A DNA stretch of 31,939 bases from Akkermansia sp. (lineage in GTDB: Bacteria; Verrucomicrobiota; Verrucomicrobiia; Verrucomicrobiales; Akkermansiaceae). The translations under genes and the position numbers were made by a program. The stretch's first letter is position 1. Each line of letters begins with the position of its first letter. Below the pieces are notes generated by a model. That model saw only the letters and a program-made list of their open reading frames with translations, did no database searches and was not told the DNA's origin. This document shows positions 15,485 through 22,987 of this stretch, piece by piece. The stretch covers positions 1 to 31,939 of the forward strand of contig JAGBZE010000117.1 in NCBI GenBank assembly GCA_017628435.1. Reading direction: 5' to 3'.

Positions 15485-16921
15485 ATGAGCGAAGAAAAGA
15501 ACCAGGGGAATGCTAATTCCCTCAATCTGTCAGACCTGGCAGATTTCCAGTTCGGGCCGGCCTGGGCACGTCCGGGCGCAGCCAGCACCCCCGCTTTCAC
15601 CAGCGCACCACGTGAACCCCGCGCACCGCGTCGCCGCGAATCCGGTGAACGCCGTCCGTTCAACCGCGAAAGCGGCGATACCCCGCGCGCCAACAAGAGC
15701 GAGCGTCCGCAGAAGCGCGATGCCCGCCGCGAACCCAAGCCCCAGCGCGAACTCCCCGCACCGGCAGAACGTTTCCGCGTTGAACTGCGCCCCGCCAACA
15801 GCATTCTGGAACTCTTCGCATCCAACATTCAGAAGCAGAAGCGCGCCCTGCCCCTTATTGACCTTGCCCGCGTAGTGATGGGCGACAAGGCCCGCTATGA
15901 TCTGGTATTCATGAAGATGGAGAACGGCCCCCTTCTCATTCACTCCACCAAGGGCGACCATGCCTGCTGGCTCACCGAGGCAGAGGCTGTGGCCTACCTC
16001 TGGAAAGCCCCTTGGTTCTCTGAACTTTACACAAAGGAGGAGATAGAAACTGAGGCTCCCAATGGCAATTTCAGCGCAGTGGCAGTCTGCTCTCTGGGCG
16101 GCGAACTCATCGGGCCAGTGACCTGGCACGGCTATCAGGCTGCGCTCATGAACCTGTACCGCAGTAAATACGCCACCATGCCTCTGGACGTGTTCAAGAA
16201 TCGCATCTCTGTGGACAAGAGCGAGGAAACTGTGGCCGCCTGGGTTCAGGCATCCAGCCACAAGACTGTATGGAAACCCACCCGCGAAGGTGGCGTTGAC
16301 ACCGTATTGGAAGACCAGCGCGCCGTGGAGGCAGACTTCGCAGCCAACCATTACAGCAGCGTGTATGAAGTGGTGGACAAAGTGTTCATCAATGGCTCCA
16401 CCCCCCGTGCCGTGCTTTCCCCCGGCATTGCTGCCCACATGGCCATTCTTTCCGATAAGACCCGCCGTTTCCCGCAGATGCTCATTCCGAACCTCTGCCA
16501 CGGCATGGCCCGCCACCACCTGCCCATTTACAAGTGGCATGGCAACCACTTCACCGGCCCCAGCCGAGTGCGCTCCCTGCCCGAGGGTACTGTGCTGGCT
16601 GACCGCATGATGGCTATCATGAACTGGGCCAAAGAAAACTCCGGCAAGAAAGCCGATGTTATGTTCGCTGATCTGAGCGGTGTGACCGCCAGCGAGGACG
16701 AAGCCAGCCGCCAGGCCGCCACCGATGCTCACGCTCCCTACGTGGCCGACATGATCTGGCTGCTGGAGCAAGGCTACATCGTGGTGACCAGCGACAACGC
16801 CGTATGGTTCCCCAAGGGCGATTCCGCCCCGGAGCCGACCACCAAGCCGCAGCCCCGCAAGAGCAACAAGAAGAAGGCAAAGAAGCCCGCAGCCCCAGCC
16901 AAGGATGCCCCTAAGGCCTGA
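15485..16921 (+). CDS. Uncharacterised protein with basic disordered N-terminus and Lys/Ala/Pro tail
   Basis: I do not recognise this 478-residue protein. Residues 30-100 are rich in Arg, Pro, Glu and Ser and look disordered (for example EPRAPRRRESGERRPF). The last 30 residues are a KKKAKKPAAPAK-type tail. Between them is a globular region (about 100-445) with no catalytic motif I can name. Notable segments are a cluster of His/Met residues (LCHGMARHHLPIYKWHGNHF, near 338-357) and PLIDLARVVMG (119-129). Charged flanks suggest nucleic-acid or ribosome association, which is inference. It is a single-gene unit bounded by terminators on both sides. Confidence 0.85.
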   Translation: MSEEKNQGNANSLNLSDLADFQFGPAWARPGAASTPAFTSAPREPRAPRRRESGERRPFNRESGDTPRANKSERPQKRDARREPKPQRELPAPAERFRVELRPANSILELFASNIQKQKRALPLIDLARVVMGDKARYDLVFMKMENGPLLIHSTKGDHACWLTEAEAVAYLWKAPWFSELYTKEEIETEAPNGNFSAVAVCSLGGELIGPVTWHGYQAALMNLYRSKYATMPLDVFKNRISVDKSEETVAAWVQASSHKTVWKPTREGGVDTVLEDQRAVEADFAANHYSSVYEVVDKVFINGSTPRAVLSPGIAAHMAILSDKTRRFPQMLIPNLCHGMARHHLPIYKWHGNHFTGPSRVRSLPEGTVLADRMMAIMNWAKENSGKKADVMFADLSGVTASEDEASRQAATDAHAPYVADMIWLLEQGYIVVTSDNAVWFPKGDSAPEPTTKPQPRKSNKKKAKKPAAPAKDAPKA

Positions 16922-16944
16922 TTCACCCAACCCACTTCAGATAT

Positions 16945-16979
16945 AAAAAACTGCCGGATGATTCATCCGGCAGTTTTTT
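16945..16979. terminator. Strong bidirectional terminator between convergent genes
   Basis: Ten-bp GC-rich stem CTGCCGGATG/CATCCGGCAG (16951-16960 and 16964-16973) with an ATT loop. It is flanked by six A on the left (16945-16950) and seven T on the right. It therefore works on both strands, ending the gene at 15485 (+) and, right at its stop, the gene at 16980 (-). Confidence 0.92.
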
Positions 16980-18503
16980 TCAATCTTCACGAACATAAAG
17001 CACCACCTCCGGACGCATGGCGTGCGGTGGATAAGAGGGCAGCCCCAGCTCCTGGTGCGATACCTTCCTGTACGGCACATTAGTTGAACCAACAAGCGAA
17101 TCCGACCACCCCTGCGACCATGTGGCCCCCAGCAGATATTTCGGTCGGTTTTTCTGAATATACTCTATTTGTTCAACCGAATATAAGGTCCGGCCTCCAG
17201 ATACCATCGGTCTGACAAAATGTTTGGTACCCGGCAATGTACCGGTCAGTCTATATATGTGCAGAAAATGGTCAGGTTCCAGAATATGTAGTTCCCCCTT
17301 ATCGGATCTGGATAATTTCTCAACAATCCACGCCGTGGTAGCACGCATCTGGGCGTTGCCATTATACGCCCGTCCATATTTCACATACAGAGGAAGAGAA
17401 ACAGCTATCCCCAAAACAAGCACGACGGTACACAGCCCCGCAGTATGCAACAGACGTGGCCAGCGGCTCAGCCAGCTGGCACCCCACAATACACAGAGAA
17501 AACAGAACGGATAAAAAACGACTGCATAGTGAGAGAAATCGTACGGTCCCGAATAGCCGGCATACACCTGTAAAACAAAAGCCGCAATAAGCGTCCACAG
17601 AACACACCTCCTCAGCCGGTAGACTCCCCACAGAGCAGGCCAGGAAAGGCAAGGAATACACCCTACAGCTGCCAAAAGATAAAGATTCACACGTTTGTGC
17701 AGGTGTGACGGCGTAAACCAGCTGAATAGCTGAACATGTTTCTGACACAAGGCAGATTCACTCAATGGGGAACTTCCGTATAATATAGCCTGAACTACAT
17801 ATTCCTGCCACAAGGAAAGTAAAGCACCCTGCGACCAGAAATAGCAGATAAAAGGCAGAGAAATAGAAGCAAAACCAACGCTGAGCCACAGGAAAGCCCG
17901 GCGGAATGAGCCACACAATGCCAACAAGCAAATCGGCCCCCAGAAGGCTATCAGATTGAACTTCATCAGCAACACAATCGCCACAGAAGCCCCCATAATA
18001 ACCAGCTCACGCCAGCTGAACACAGCCTGAGCAGACATTCCCCAGCGCAACAAGAAATACATGGTCACATGCTGCAATACCCACACCTGCTCCGCCGGGT
18101 TGGACTCATAATATAGCAGGAAATAGGAGTACAGGCCCACCGCGGCAAATGAGGAGGCGGCAGGAAGAAACAAACGGGCACTCTTATAGGCAAACAACAC
18201 CCCCACACCAATCATGGACGCATGCAGCAGGCAGAGCCCCAGGAAGCTACCGGGAGACATCACACCTCCGAGTCCATGAAACAGAAAGACGAGAGGGCCC
18301 TTCAAGTCGGATAAATCCACATATGGCATCAGCCCCCGCATCCATCCGTTACCTATAAGATAATAGATATTCAAATCATAGGCTGCACGCAGATGCATGC
18401 TTTCACTTGGCGAATTAAAGCCATAACGCATGACCACAAAGGAAAACAAGAATCCCAGCAGATATATCAGCCAGCATTCCTTTCCTGAGGGGCGCGTATC
18501 CAT
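16980..18503 (-). CDS. Polytopic membrane protein, probable GT-C (GT39-like) glycosyltransferase
   Basis: 507 residues with about ten hydrophobic segments in the first 380 and a soluble C-terminal part. The first loop has MPYVDLSDLKGPLVFL (59-74). This matches the acidic PYxDxxDxKGPL pattern of bacterial GT39/ArnT-like sugar transferases, which use polyprenyl-phosphate sugars at the outer face of the membrane. The substrate is unknown. The C-terminal ends in WSQGWSDS and VLYVRED regions without recognised motifs. The gene looks somewhat more AT-rich than its neighbours. It is alone on its strand, with a promoter placing +1 two bases before the ATG. Confidence 0.75.
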   Translation of the reverse strand: MDTRPSGKECWLIYLLGFLFSFVVMRYGFNSPSESMHLRAAYDLNIYYLIGNGWMRGLMPYVDLSDLKGPLVFLFHGLGGVMSPGSFLGLCLLHASMIGVGVLFAYKSARLFLPAASSFAAVGLYSYFLLYYESNPAEQVWVLQHVTMYFLLRWGMSAQAVFSWRELVIMGASVAIVLLMKFNLIAFWGPICLLALCGSFRRAFLWLSVGFASISLPFICYFWSQGALLSLWQEYVVQAILYGSSPLSESALCQKHVQLFSWFTPSHLHKRVNLYLLAAVGCIPCLSWPALWGVYRLRRCVLWTLIAAFVLQVYAGYSGPYDFSHYAVVFYPFCFLCVLWGASWLSRWPRLLHTAGLCTVVLVLGIAVSLPLYVKYGRAYNGNAQMRATTAWIVEKLSRSDKGELHILEPDHFLHIYRLTGTLPGTKHFVRPMVSGGRTLYSVEQIEYIQKNRPKYLLGATWSQGWSDSLVGSTNVPYRKVSHQELGLPSYPPHAMRPEVVLYVRED

Positions 18504-18511
18504 TCATGAGC

Positions 18512-18540
18512 AGTATACTCCAGGCAGAAGCAGACAGCAA
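18512..18540 (-). promoter_or_regulatory. Promoter of the GT-C-like gene; near-leaderless
   Basis: Minus strand: -35 TTGCTG (18535-18540), 17-bp spacer, -10 TATACT (18512-18517, 5 of 6). Predicted +1 is near 18505, two bases before the ATG at 18503. Confidence 0.55.
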
Positions 18541-18563
18541 GCACTTTCAGCGGCAGTTTGGGC

Positions 18564-18592
18564 TTGACTTTCAACGCGAGAGCCCGCAGAAT
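18564..18592 (+). promoter_or_regulatory. Promoter of the peptide deformylase gene
   Basis: -35 TTGACT (18564-18569, 5 of 6), 17-bp spacer, -10 CAGAAT (18587-18592). Predicted +1 is near 18599, a leader of about 31 nt before ATG 18630. It rules against an upstream in-frame ATG at 18558. Confidence 0.45.
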
Positions 18593-18629
18593 AGTCCACC
18601 TGCGTGCATCCCCGCAGATTGGAATCACC

Positions 18630-19187
18630 ATGCTTCTGAATGTTAGACAATACGGCGACCCCGTCCTCCGGGCAGTATGTGCCCCGGTGGAGCACATTGA
18701 TGATGAACTGAAAACCCTGGTGGAGAACATGCTCGAAACCATGTACGCCACCGAGGGTATCGGCCTGGCTGCCCCGCAGGTAGGCCTCAATATCCGCCTG
18801 GTTGTCATCGACATTCCCGAGGATGAGGAGGAAGGCTCCGAGCCGGAGATGATTATGGTGAACGGCGAGGAGAAGCCCATGCGCAGCATCATGCCGCTGG
18901 TATTCATCAACCCCGAGCTTGAGCCCTACGGCAAGCAGTATCTCTTCACCGAAGGATGCCTGAGCGTGCGCAATCTCCGCGCCAATGTGGCACGCCCGGA
19001 ATTCGTAAAGGCCCGCCTGCCCCAGCTGGATGGCAGCGTGCTGGAGCTCGATTGCGGTGGTCTGCTGGCCCGCTGCCTGCAGCATGAGTGCGACCACCTG
19101 GACGGATTCCTCTATGTGGATCGCGTTTCTTCCGCCGCAAAAATCACCCTGGCCAAGAAACTCAAGAAGCTCGCCGCCATGCGCTGA
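18630..19187 (+). CDS. def: Peptide deformylase
   Basis: Removes the N-formyl group from nascent proteins at the ribosome, using a bound metal ion. The 185-residue product has the three family motifs: GIGLAAPQ (43-50), EGCLS (108-112, metal ligand Cys110) and HECDH (152-156, catalytic Glu153 and two metal ligands). ATG 18630 is chosen because homologues begin just before the YGDPVLR stretch and because the promoter lies between it and the upstream ATG 18558. An acidic insert (about 64-74) precedes the second strand region. Its 3' end overlaps the convergent synthase gene by 26 bp. No fmt gene is adjacent. Confidence 0.95.
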   Translation: MLLNVRQYGDPVLRAVCAPVEHIDDELKTLVENMLETMYATEGIGLAAPQVGLNIRLVVIDIPEDEEEGSEPEMIMVNGEEKPMRSIMPLVFINPELEPYGKQYLFTEGCLSVRNLRANVARPEFVKARLPQLDGSVLELDCGGLLARCLQHECDHLDGFLYVDRVSSAAKITLAKKLKKLAAMR

Positions 19188-20049
19188 GCCAGGCGGCATT
19201 CAGCAGGCTGGCATACACAGCCCCACGCGTGATTTTCACCCTTTCATTCCCTGCGCGCTGAGCAATCAGCCGCAGGGTTTTCAGTCCCAGCAATGCGGGC
19301 AGCATAGCGGTGAAGCGCAGGCGGAAGCAACCCAGGCGGCGGGCATAATCCAGGCCATCGTTCAGGTAGCGTTCAGCTCGGCTCATCCACAGCTCCGGCG
19401 CACCGCACAGGTAGGAGCGCCCGCGGGCAGCATCTTCCTCACAATCACGGAGGATATTGACGAGCTGCAGCCCCTGCCCGTAGCGGCAGCCGGCCTTGGC
19501 CATCACCCCCCGGCGGGAGGTCTCACAGAACGCAGCCCCCATGGTTGCCAGCCCCAGGTCGGTCCAGAACTCGCCCACGCAGCCAGCCACCATGTAGGTA
19601 TAACGGCGGGTATCCTCCTCAGACTCCACCTGGCAATGTTCCGCAAAATAAGTTAAATCCCACAATTGCCCCTCCACAATGATAGAGAGTACCCGACGCA
19701 GCAGTCCCCGTTCCTGCGGACTCACCTGCCCCAGTTGCTCCAGGCACTCATCGAACCGGCGCAGCAGGATTGCCTCGGAATCCTTGCTCTGGGCATCAGC
19801 CATTTCTCCACGCAGCAAACACAGCAGACTCTGCACTTCATCGGTAGACAACTCTCCGGCAATGGCCCGTCCCATCTGCCGCAGCACATCCACCCGCCGG
19901 GCAGCTTCAGCAGTAGATGTATCAGCCACACTATCTGTGGCACGCGCCAGCATGTAACCCAGGGCAATCCCGCGGCGCATAGTCGGCGGCAACCAGACCA
20001 TGCTCAGATAAAACGAACGGGAAACCGCCTTGAGCAATGCAAAATCCAT
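19162..20049 (-). CDS. Squalene/phytoene synthase family protein
   Basis: Head-to-head prenyl transferase, most likely condensing two farnesyl-PP to squalene. The 295 residues include an N-terminal SRSFYLSMVWLPP segment and the two Asp-rich motifs: ATDSVADT (Asp39, Asp43) and NILRDCEEDAARGRSYL (Asp202, Asp206). These bind the diphosphate-magnesium clusters. MVAGCVGEFW (153-162) matches the conserved 'VAG-VG' helix. Whether squalene or phytoene is made cannot be decided here. No cyclase, desaturase or hpn gene is in the window. It starts 5 nt after ruvA and is probably the last gene of that unit. It overlaps def at the 3' end. Confidence 0.88.
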   Translation of the reverse strand: MDFALLKAVSRSFYLSMVWLPPTMRRGIALGYMLARATDSVADTSTAEAARRVDVLRQMGRAIAGELSTDEVQSLLCLLRGEMADAQSKDSEAILLRRFDECLEQLGQVSPQERGLLRRVLSIIVEGQLWDLTYFAEHCQVESEEDTRRYTYMVAGCVGEFWTDLGLATMGAAFCETSRRGVMAKAGCRYGQGLQLVNILRDCEEDAARGRSYLCGAPELWMSRAERYLNDGLDYARRLGCFRLRFTAMLPALLGLKTLRLIAQRAGNERVKITRGAVYASLLNAAWLSAWRRAS

Positions 20050-20054
20050 ATCAC

Positions 20055-20648
20055 CTAACTCAGCTGACGCAGCGCACCACGAATGAGCTCATCCGTACCG
20101 GCCTGCGGATTATCCTTGAGCAGCTTCACAATCGCCTTACGGGCCTCAGCCTGCTTGAAGCCAAGGGCCACCATAGCCAGCTCCGCATCAGAAGCCGCCT
20201 GGGTGGTGGTACCCTGCTGCTGCGCCTCCCAGGTGGAAGCCACACCAATCTTATCCTTCAGCTCCAGAATAATGCGCTCAGCCGTGCGCTTGCCCACCCC
20301 CTTGGCACGGGCTACAGACTGCACATCGCCCTGAACCACAGCTCGTTTGAAAGTATTGACATTCAGGCTGCTCAGAATAGCAATAGCCGTCGCGGGGCCG
20401 ATACCACTCACTCGGTCGATAAGCAGGCGGAAGATATCGCGCTCAGCATCGGAGGCAAATCCATAAAGCACCTGGGCATTCTCACGCACATGCATATGAA
20501 TTTTGAGCATGATGCTCTGCCCCACCATGGGGTTCAACTGGTCAAAAGTTGAGAGTGGCACCGTCACCTCATAGCCCACGCCGTTCACGTCCACCACCAG
20601 ACACTGGGGCAAAGCCTCGGCCACTGTACCACGGAGAAAAGAAATCAT
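20055..20648 (-). CDS. ruvA: Holliday junction branch migration protein RuvA
   Basis: Binds four-way DNA junctions as a tetramer and recruits RuvB for branch migration. The 197 residues show the classic layout: N-terminal OB fold (MISFLRGTV... about 1-62), two helix-hairpin-helix motifs (VSGIGPATA near 78 and KGVGKRTA near 113) and a C-terminal UBA-like domain III (about 145-197). Its start overlaps the upstream GH75-like stop by 4 bp (20645-20648), and the prenyl synthase follows after 5 nt. ruvB and ruvC are not in the window. Confidence 0.95.
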   Translation of the reverse strand: MISFLRGTVAEALPQCLVVDVNGVGYEVTVPLSTFDQLNPMVGQSIMLKIHMHVRENAQVLYGFASDAERDIFRLLIDRVSGIGPATAIAILSSLNVNTFKRAVVQGDVQSVARAKGVGKRTAERIILELKDKIGVASTWEAQQQGTTTQAASDAELAMVALGFKQAEARKAIVKLLKDNPQAGTDELIRGALRQLS

Positions 20649-22081
20649 GACTGAGGAGCAGCGGGTTGGGGTTCAGGCTGGGGAGCCGGCTTCGGAGCAA
20701 GCAAATCCTCCACCTGCTGGAACTGAGCCGCCGGAGACAAGCCACCCATTTCCTGCAGCAGCTCCTGCACACGCGTATTCAGGCGCTCGTAATTGATAGG
20801 GCCGTTCTCCGGTTCCTTGGAGCCGGGGAAGAAAATGTAGCTCACCCCGAGATCGGAGACCGGGCGGGCAAAGGGCGTAGCCTTCGGGTTAATCATGCGG
20901 GCCAAACGAAGCGAGGCTTCACCAGCCTTGAAACGCGGGCCGAAATCACCCACAATGGCCGGGAATACGCGGTCTCCCACCACCACAGCCACATAGTCAC
21001 CCAGCTGCGGACGGTACGCATCATTCTTGCCACTATTGAAAGTAAGCGGCACCACCACAAATGAATCATACTCCGCCAGCAGGAAGCTGTACTTCTTCAG
21101 GTCATGCACCACATTGCGGGCATATTGCAAATCCTCTGCACTGGCCTTCTTGTCCTTGCTGAGCTTCTTCACGCGCTCCTCCCAATGCGGCAGCAGCGGA
21201 TTCGGCTTGTTGCCCAGCTTGCGCCAGCGGTAGGAGGTCATGGGCTGGTAGAAATCGCTGTTCTTCACCTTTTCCGGCATATCCGGCAGGCGGTCGCCAT
21301 CAGAACCATCGGACACCACATCCATATCTGCCTGCACCCACAGCACCTTGCGGCCTGTCTCCGGAGCTTCCATTTCCAGGATGGTATCGGTATCGTAATA
21401 ATTGTGTCTGTCCAGGAGGCGTGCCAGCGTGGCAGCCTCCTTACGCACGCGGTTCTGCTTGTGCAGATAAAGAGCCTGGTACCACTGAGAAACCCTGGCC
21501 TTCCCCATGAAATCATTGTAGCGGGGGAACAAATCCGGCAGATTGGGGTTAGCGTGCTTCAGCGATTCTCCATCAGCAGCCTTGGGCAGGCGAAGACTCA
21601 ACGCCACGCGTACCTGGTAGGCAGACTGAGCCTTGCGATCCAGGGAAGCTGTGCTACCCTCCTCAAACTGCACCGAGCTGAGCACATTCAATCCCGGAGT
21701 CATCTTACTGATATGATCGTAGCGCCCAGGTTCCACACTCTCCGGTAGCGCCGGGGGGAACGGAGGCAGCGCAATGGTGGGCATCGTAAATGCCTCCTGC
21801 GGGCTCCAGGGTTCTATCTCCAGTTCCTCTTCCTCCGGCTCCGGCAGGAGCACAGGCTTGGCAGGGGTGGCCGGCTGTGCGGAAGTGACAGGTGCAGAGG
21901 GCTGCACCACCTTACGCTTCTTCTTTCTGGCAGGTTTTTCCTTTTCTGTCAAGGCCTTGACCAGCTCAACGGGATACGGCGTGTACAAAGCACCGGCGGC
22001 AATCAGCAGCACGCCCAGCAAGCCCATGCGGAACCAGGTGAATATCTTTATCTTACTCTTGCGGTGAAACAAATGTTTCAT
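20645..22081 (-). CDS. Membrane-anchored GH75-like (chitosanase family) protein
   Basis: 478 residues. A single N-terminal membrane segment (about 16-34) is followed by a Lys/Pro/Glu-rich linker (45-115), a middle region of unknown fold and a C-terminal domain (about 225-425). This domain resembles GH75, the fungal-type chitosanase family. Support comes from the ADMDVVSDGSDGD loop (251-263) and PAIVGDFGPRFKAGEAS (374-390). In the latter, Asp379 and Glu388 are spaced as I recall for the GH75 catalytic acids. The C-terminal tail is Pro-rich. In this setting a wall or host glycan is a plausible substrate. The assignment is from pattern memory only. It is translationally coupled to ruvA. Confidence 0.68.
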   Translation of the reverse strand: MKHLFHRKSKIKIFTWFRMGLLGVLLIAAGALYTPYPVELVKALTEKEKPARKKKRKVVQPSAPVTSAQPATPAKPVLLPEPEEEELEIEPWSPQEAFTMPTIALPPFPPALPESVEPGRYDHISKMTPGLNVLSSVQFEEGSTASLDRKAQSAYQVRVALSLRLPKAADGESLKHANPNLPDLFPRYNDFMGKARVSQWYQALYLHKQNRVRKEAATLARLLDRHNYYDTDTILEMEAPETGRKVLWVQADMDVVSDGSDGDRLPDMPEKVKNSDFYQPMTSYRWRKLGNKPNPLLPHWEERVKKLSKDKKASAEDLQYARNVVHDLKKYSFLLAEYDSFVVVPLTFNSGKNDAYRPQLGDYVAVVVGDRVFPAIVGDFGPRFKAGEASLRLARMINPKATPFARPVSDLGVSYIFFPGSKEPENGPINYERLNTRVQELLQEMGGLSPAAQFQQVEDLLAPKPAPQPEPQPAAPQS

Positions 22082-22100
22082 ATACAGGTAATGGGAAATC

Positions 22101-22910
22101 TTAATTTTCCGGAAGCGGAGCCACCTTGCGAGGGCGCTGGCCCATCACGAAACGAAGCAACGGCAGCGGCGTATTACGCAGCAGCCAGCCAATCAGGCGA
22201 ATACGGCGGGAGGGATAATAACGGGGCTTGTTCCTGGCCAGTGCATCCAGCGCGCCATTCACCACAGTGGGAATGGAGGTGTACACCCATTTCTTGAATG
22301 AGGAATATCCGTTTGTGCAACCGCTGCGGCGAGCCACATTGCCAAAACCGGTATGAACCGGCCCCGGGCACACAGCCAGCACCGGCACCCCGGCCTTGCG
22401 AACCTCCATGCGTACAGCCTCGGAGAAGGATGCCACAAAAGCCTTAGAGGCAGCATAGATAGCAAAGTCCGGAATGAACAGGTCTGCAGCCAGAGAAGCA
22501 ATATTGATGATACCACCGCCCTGCTCCACCATGCGCGGCAGCATGGCGCGCGTAAGCTCTGCCACAGCCAGAATATTCACATGCAGCATCTGGTGATTCC
22601 GCTTCGGGGAGCTGCTTACATACTCGCCATAATCACCCAGGCCTGCATTGTTAATGAGCAATGTCTTGCCTGCAGGCATTTCCTGCAAAAGCTGAATCAG
22701 GCGCTCGCGTGCCCGCTGAGATGCCAGGTCACAATCCACAACCGTGACCTTCAGCTCAGAATTGGCAGCTCGCAGTTCATCCGCTAGCTCCATCAGCACC
22801 TCCTTCCGACGCGCAACCAGCACCATGTGATTGCACTCCCCCACCAGGCGGCGTGCAAACGACATTCCAAAGCCAGAAGAAGCACCTGTTATAATGACAT
22901 GCCCATACAT
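22101..22910 (-). CDS. Short-chain dehydrogenase/reductase (SDR)
   Basis: 269 residues from ATG 22910. An upstream in-frame ATG at 22952 would add 14 unmatched residues before the nucleotide-binding strand. The classical SDR motifs are TGASSGFG (8-15, NAD(P) binding), NNAG (87-90) and the catalytic Ser139, Tyr152 and Lys156 (YAASK). After the core the C-terminus turns basic and hydrophobic (about 225-269), as in DltE/YqjQ-like SDRs. The substrate is unknown. A TTGATA-17-CAAGAT signal (-10 at 22920-22925) ends 9 nt before the ATG, where a GGGGA could also serve ribosome binding. It is separate from the GH75-like gene by 19 bp. Confidence 0.9.
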   Translation of the reverse strand: MYGHVIITGASSGFGMSFARRLVGECNHMVLVARRKEVLMELADELRAANSELKVTVVDCDLASQRARERLIQLLQEMPAGKTLLINNAGLGDYGEYVSSSPKRNHQMLHVNILAVAELTRAMLPRMVEQGGGIINIASLAADLFIPDFAIYAASKAFVASFSEAVRMEVRKAGVPVLAVCPGPVHTGFGNVARRSGCTNGYSSFKKWVYTSIPTVVNGALDALARNKPRYYPSRRIRLIGWLLRNTPLPLLRFVMGQRPRKVAPLPEN

Positions 22911-22987
22911 CGTCCCCACATCTTGCCACATTTCCCCGCGCGTATCAAGCACAAAAGGCTTTCCGACCCGCTGCAGAAGTCATTTCT

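Noticed and set aside
15530..16930. 466-codon minus-strand open frame
   Set aside because: Opposite the 15485 gene. That gene has terminators on both sides and normal codon bias. The reverse frame is His/Gly/Val rich without motifs. Because the plus-strand protein is itself unrecognised, this rejection is less certain than the others.
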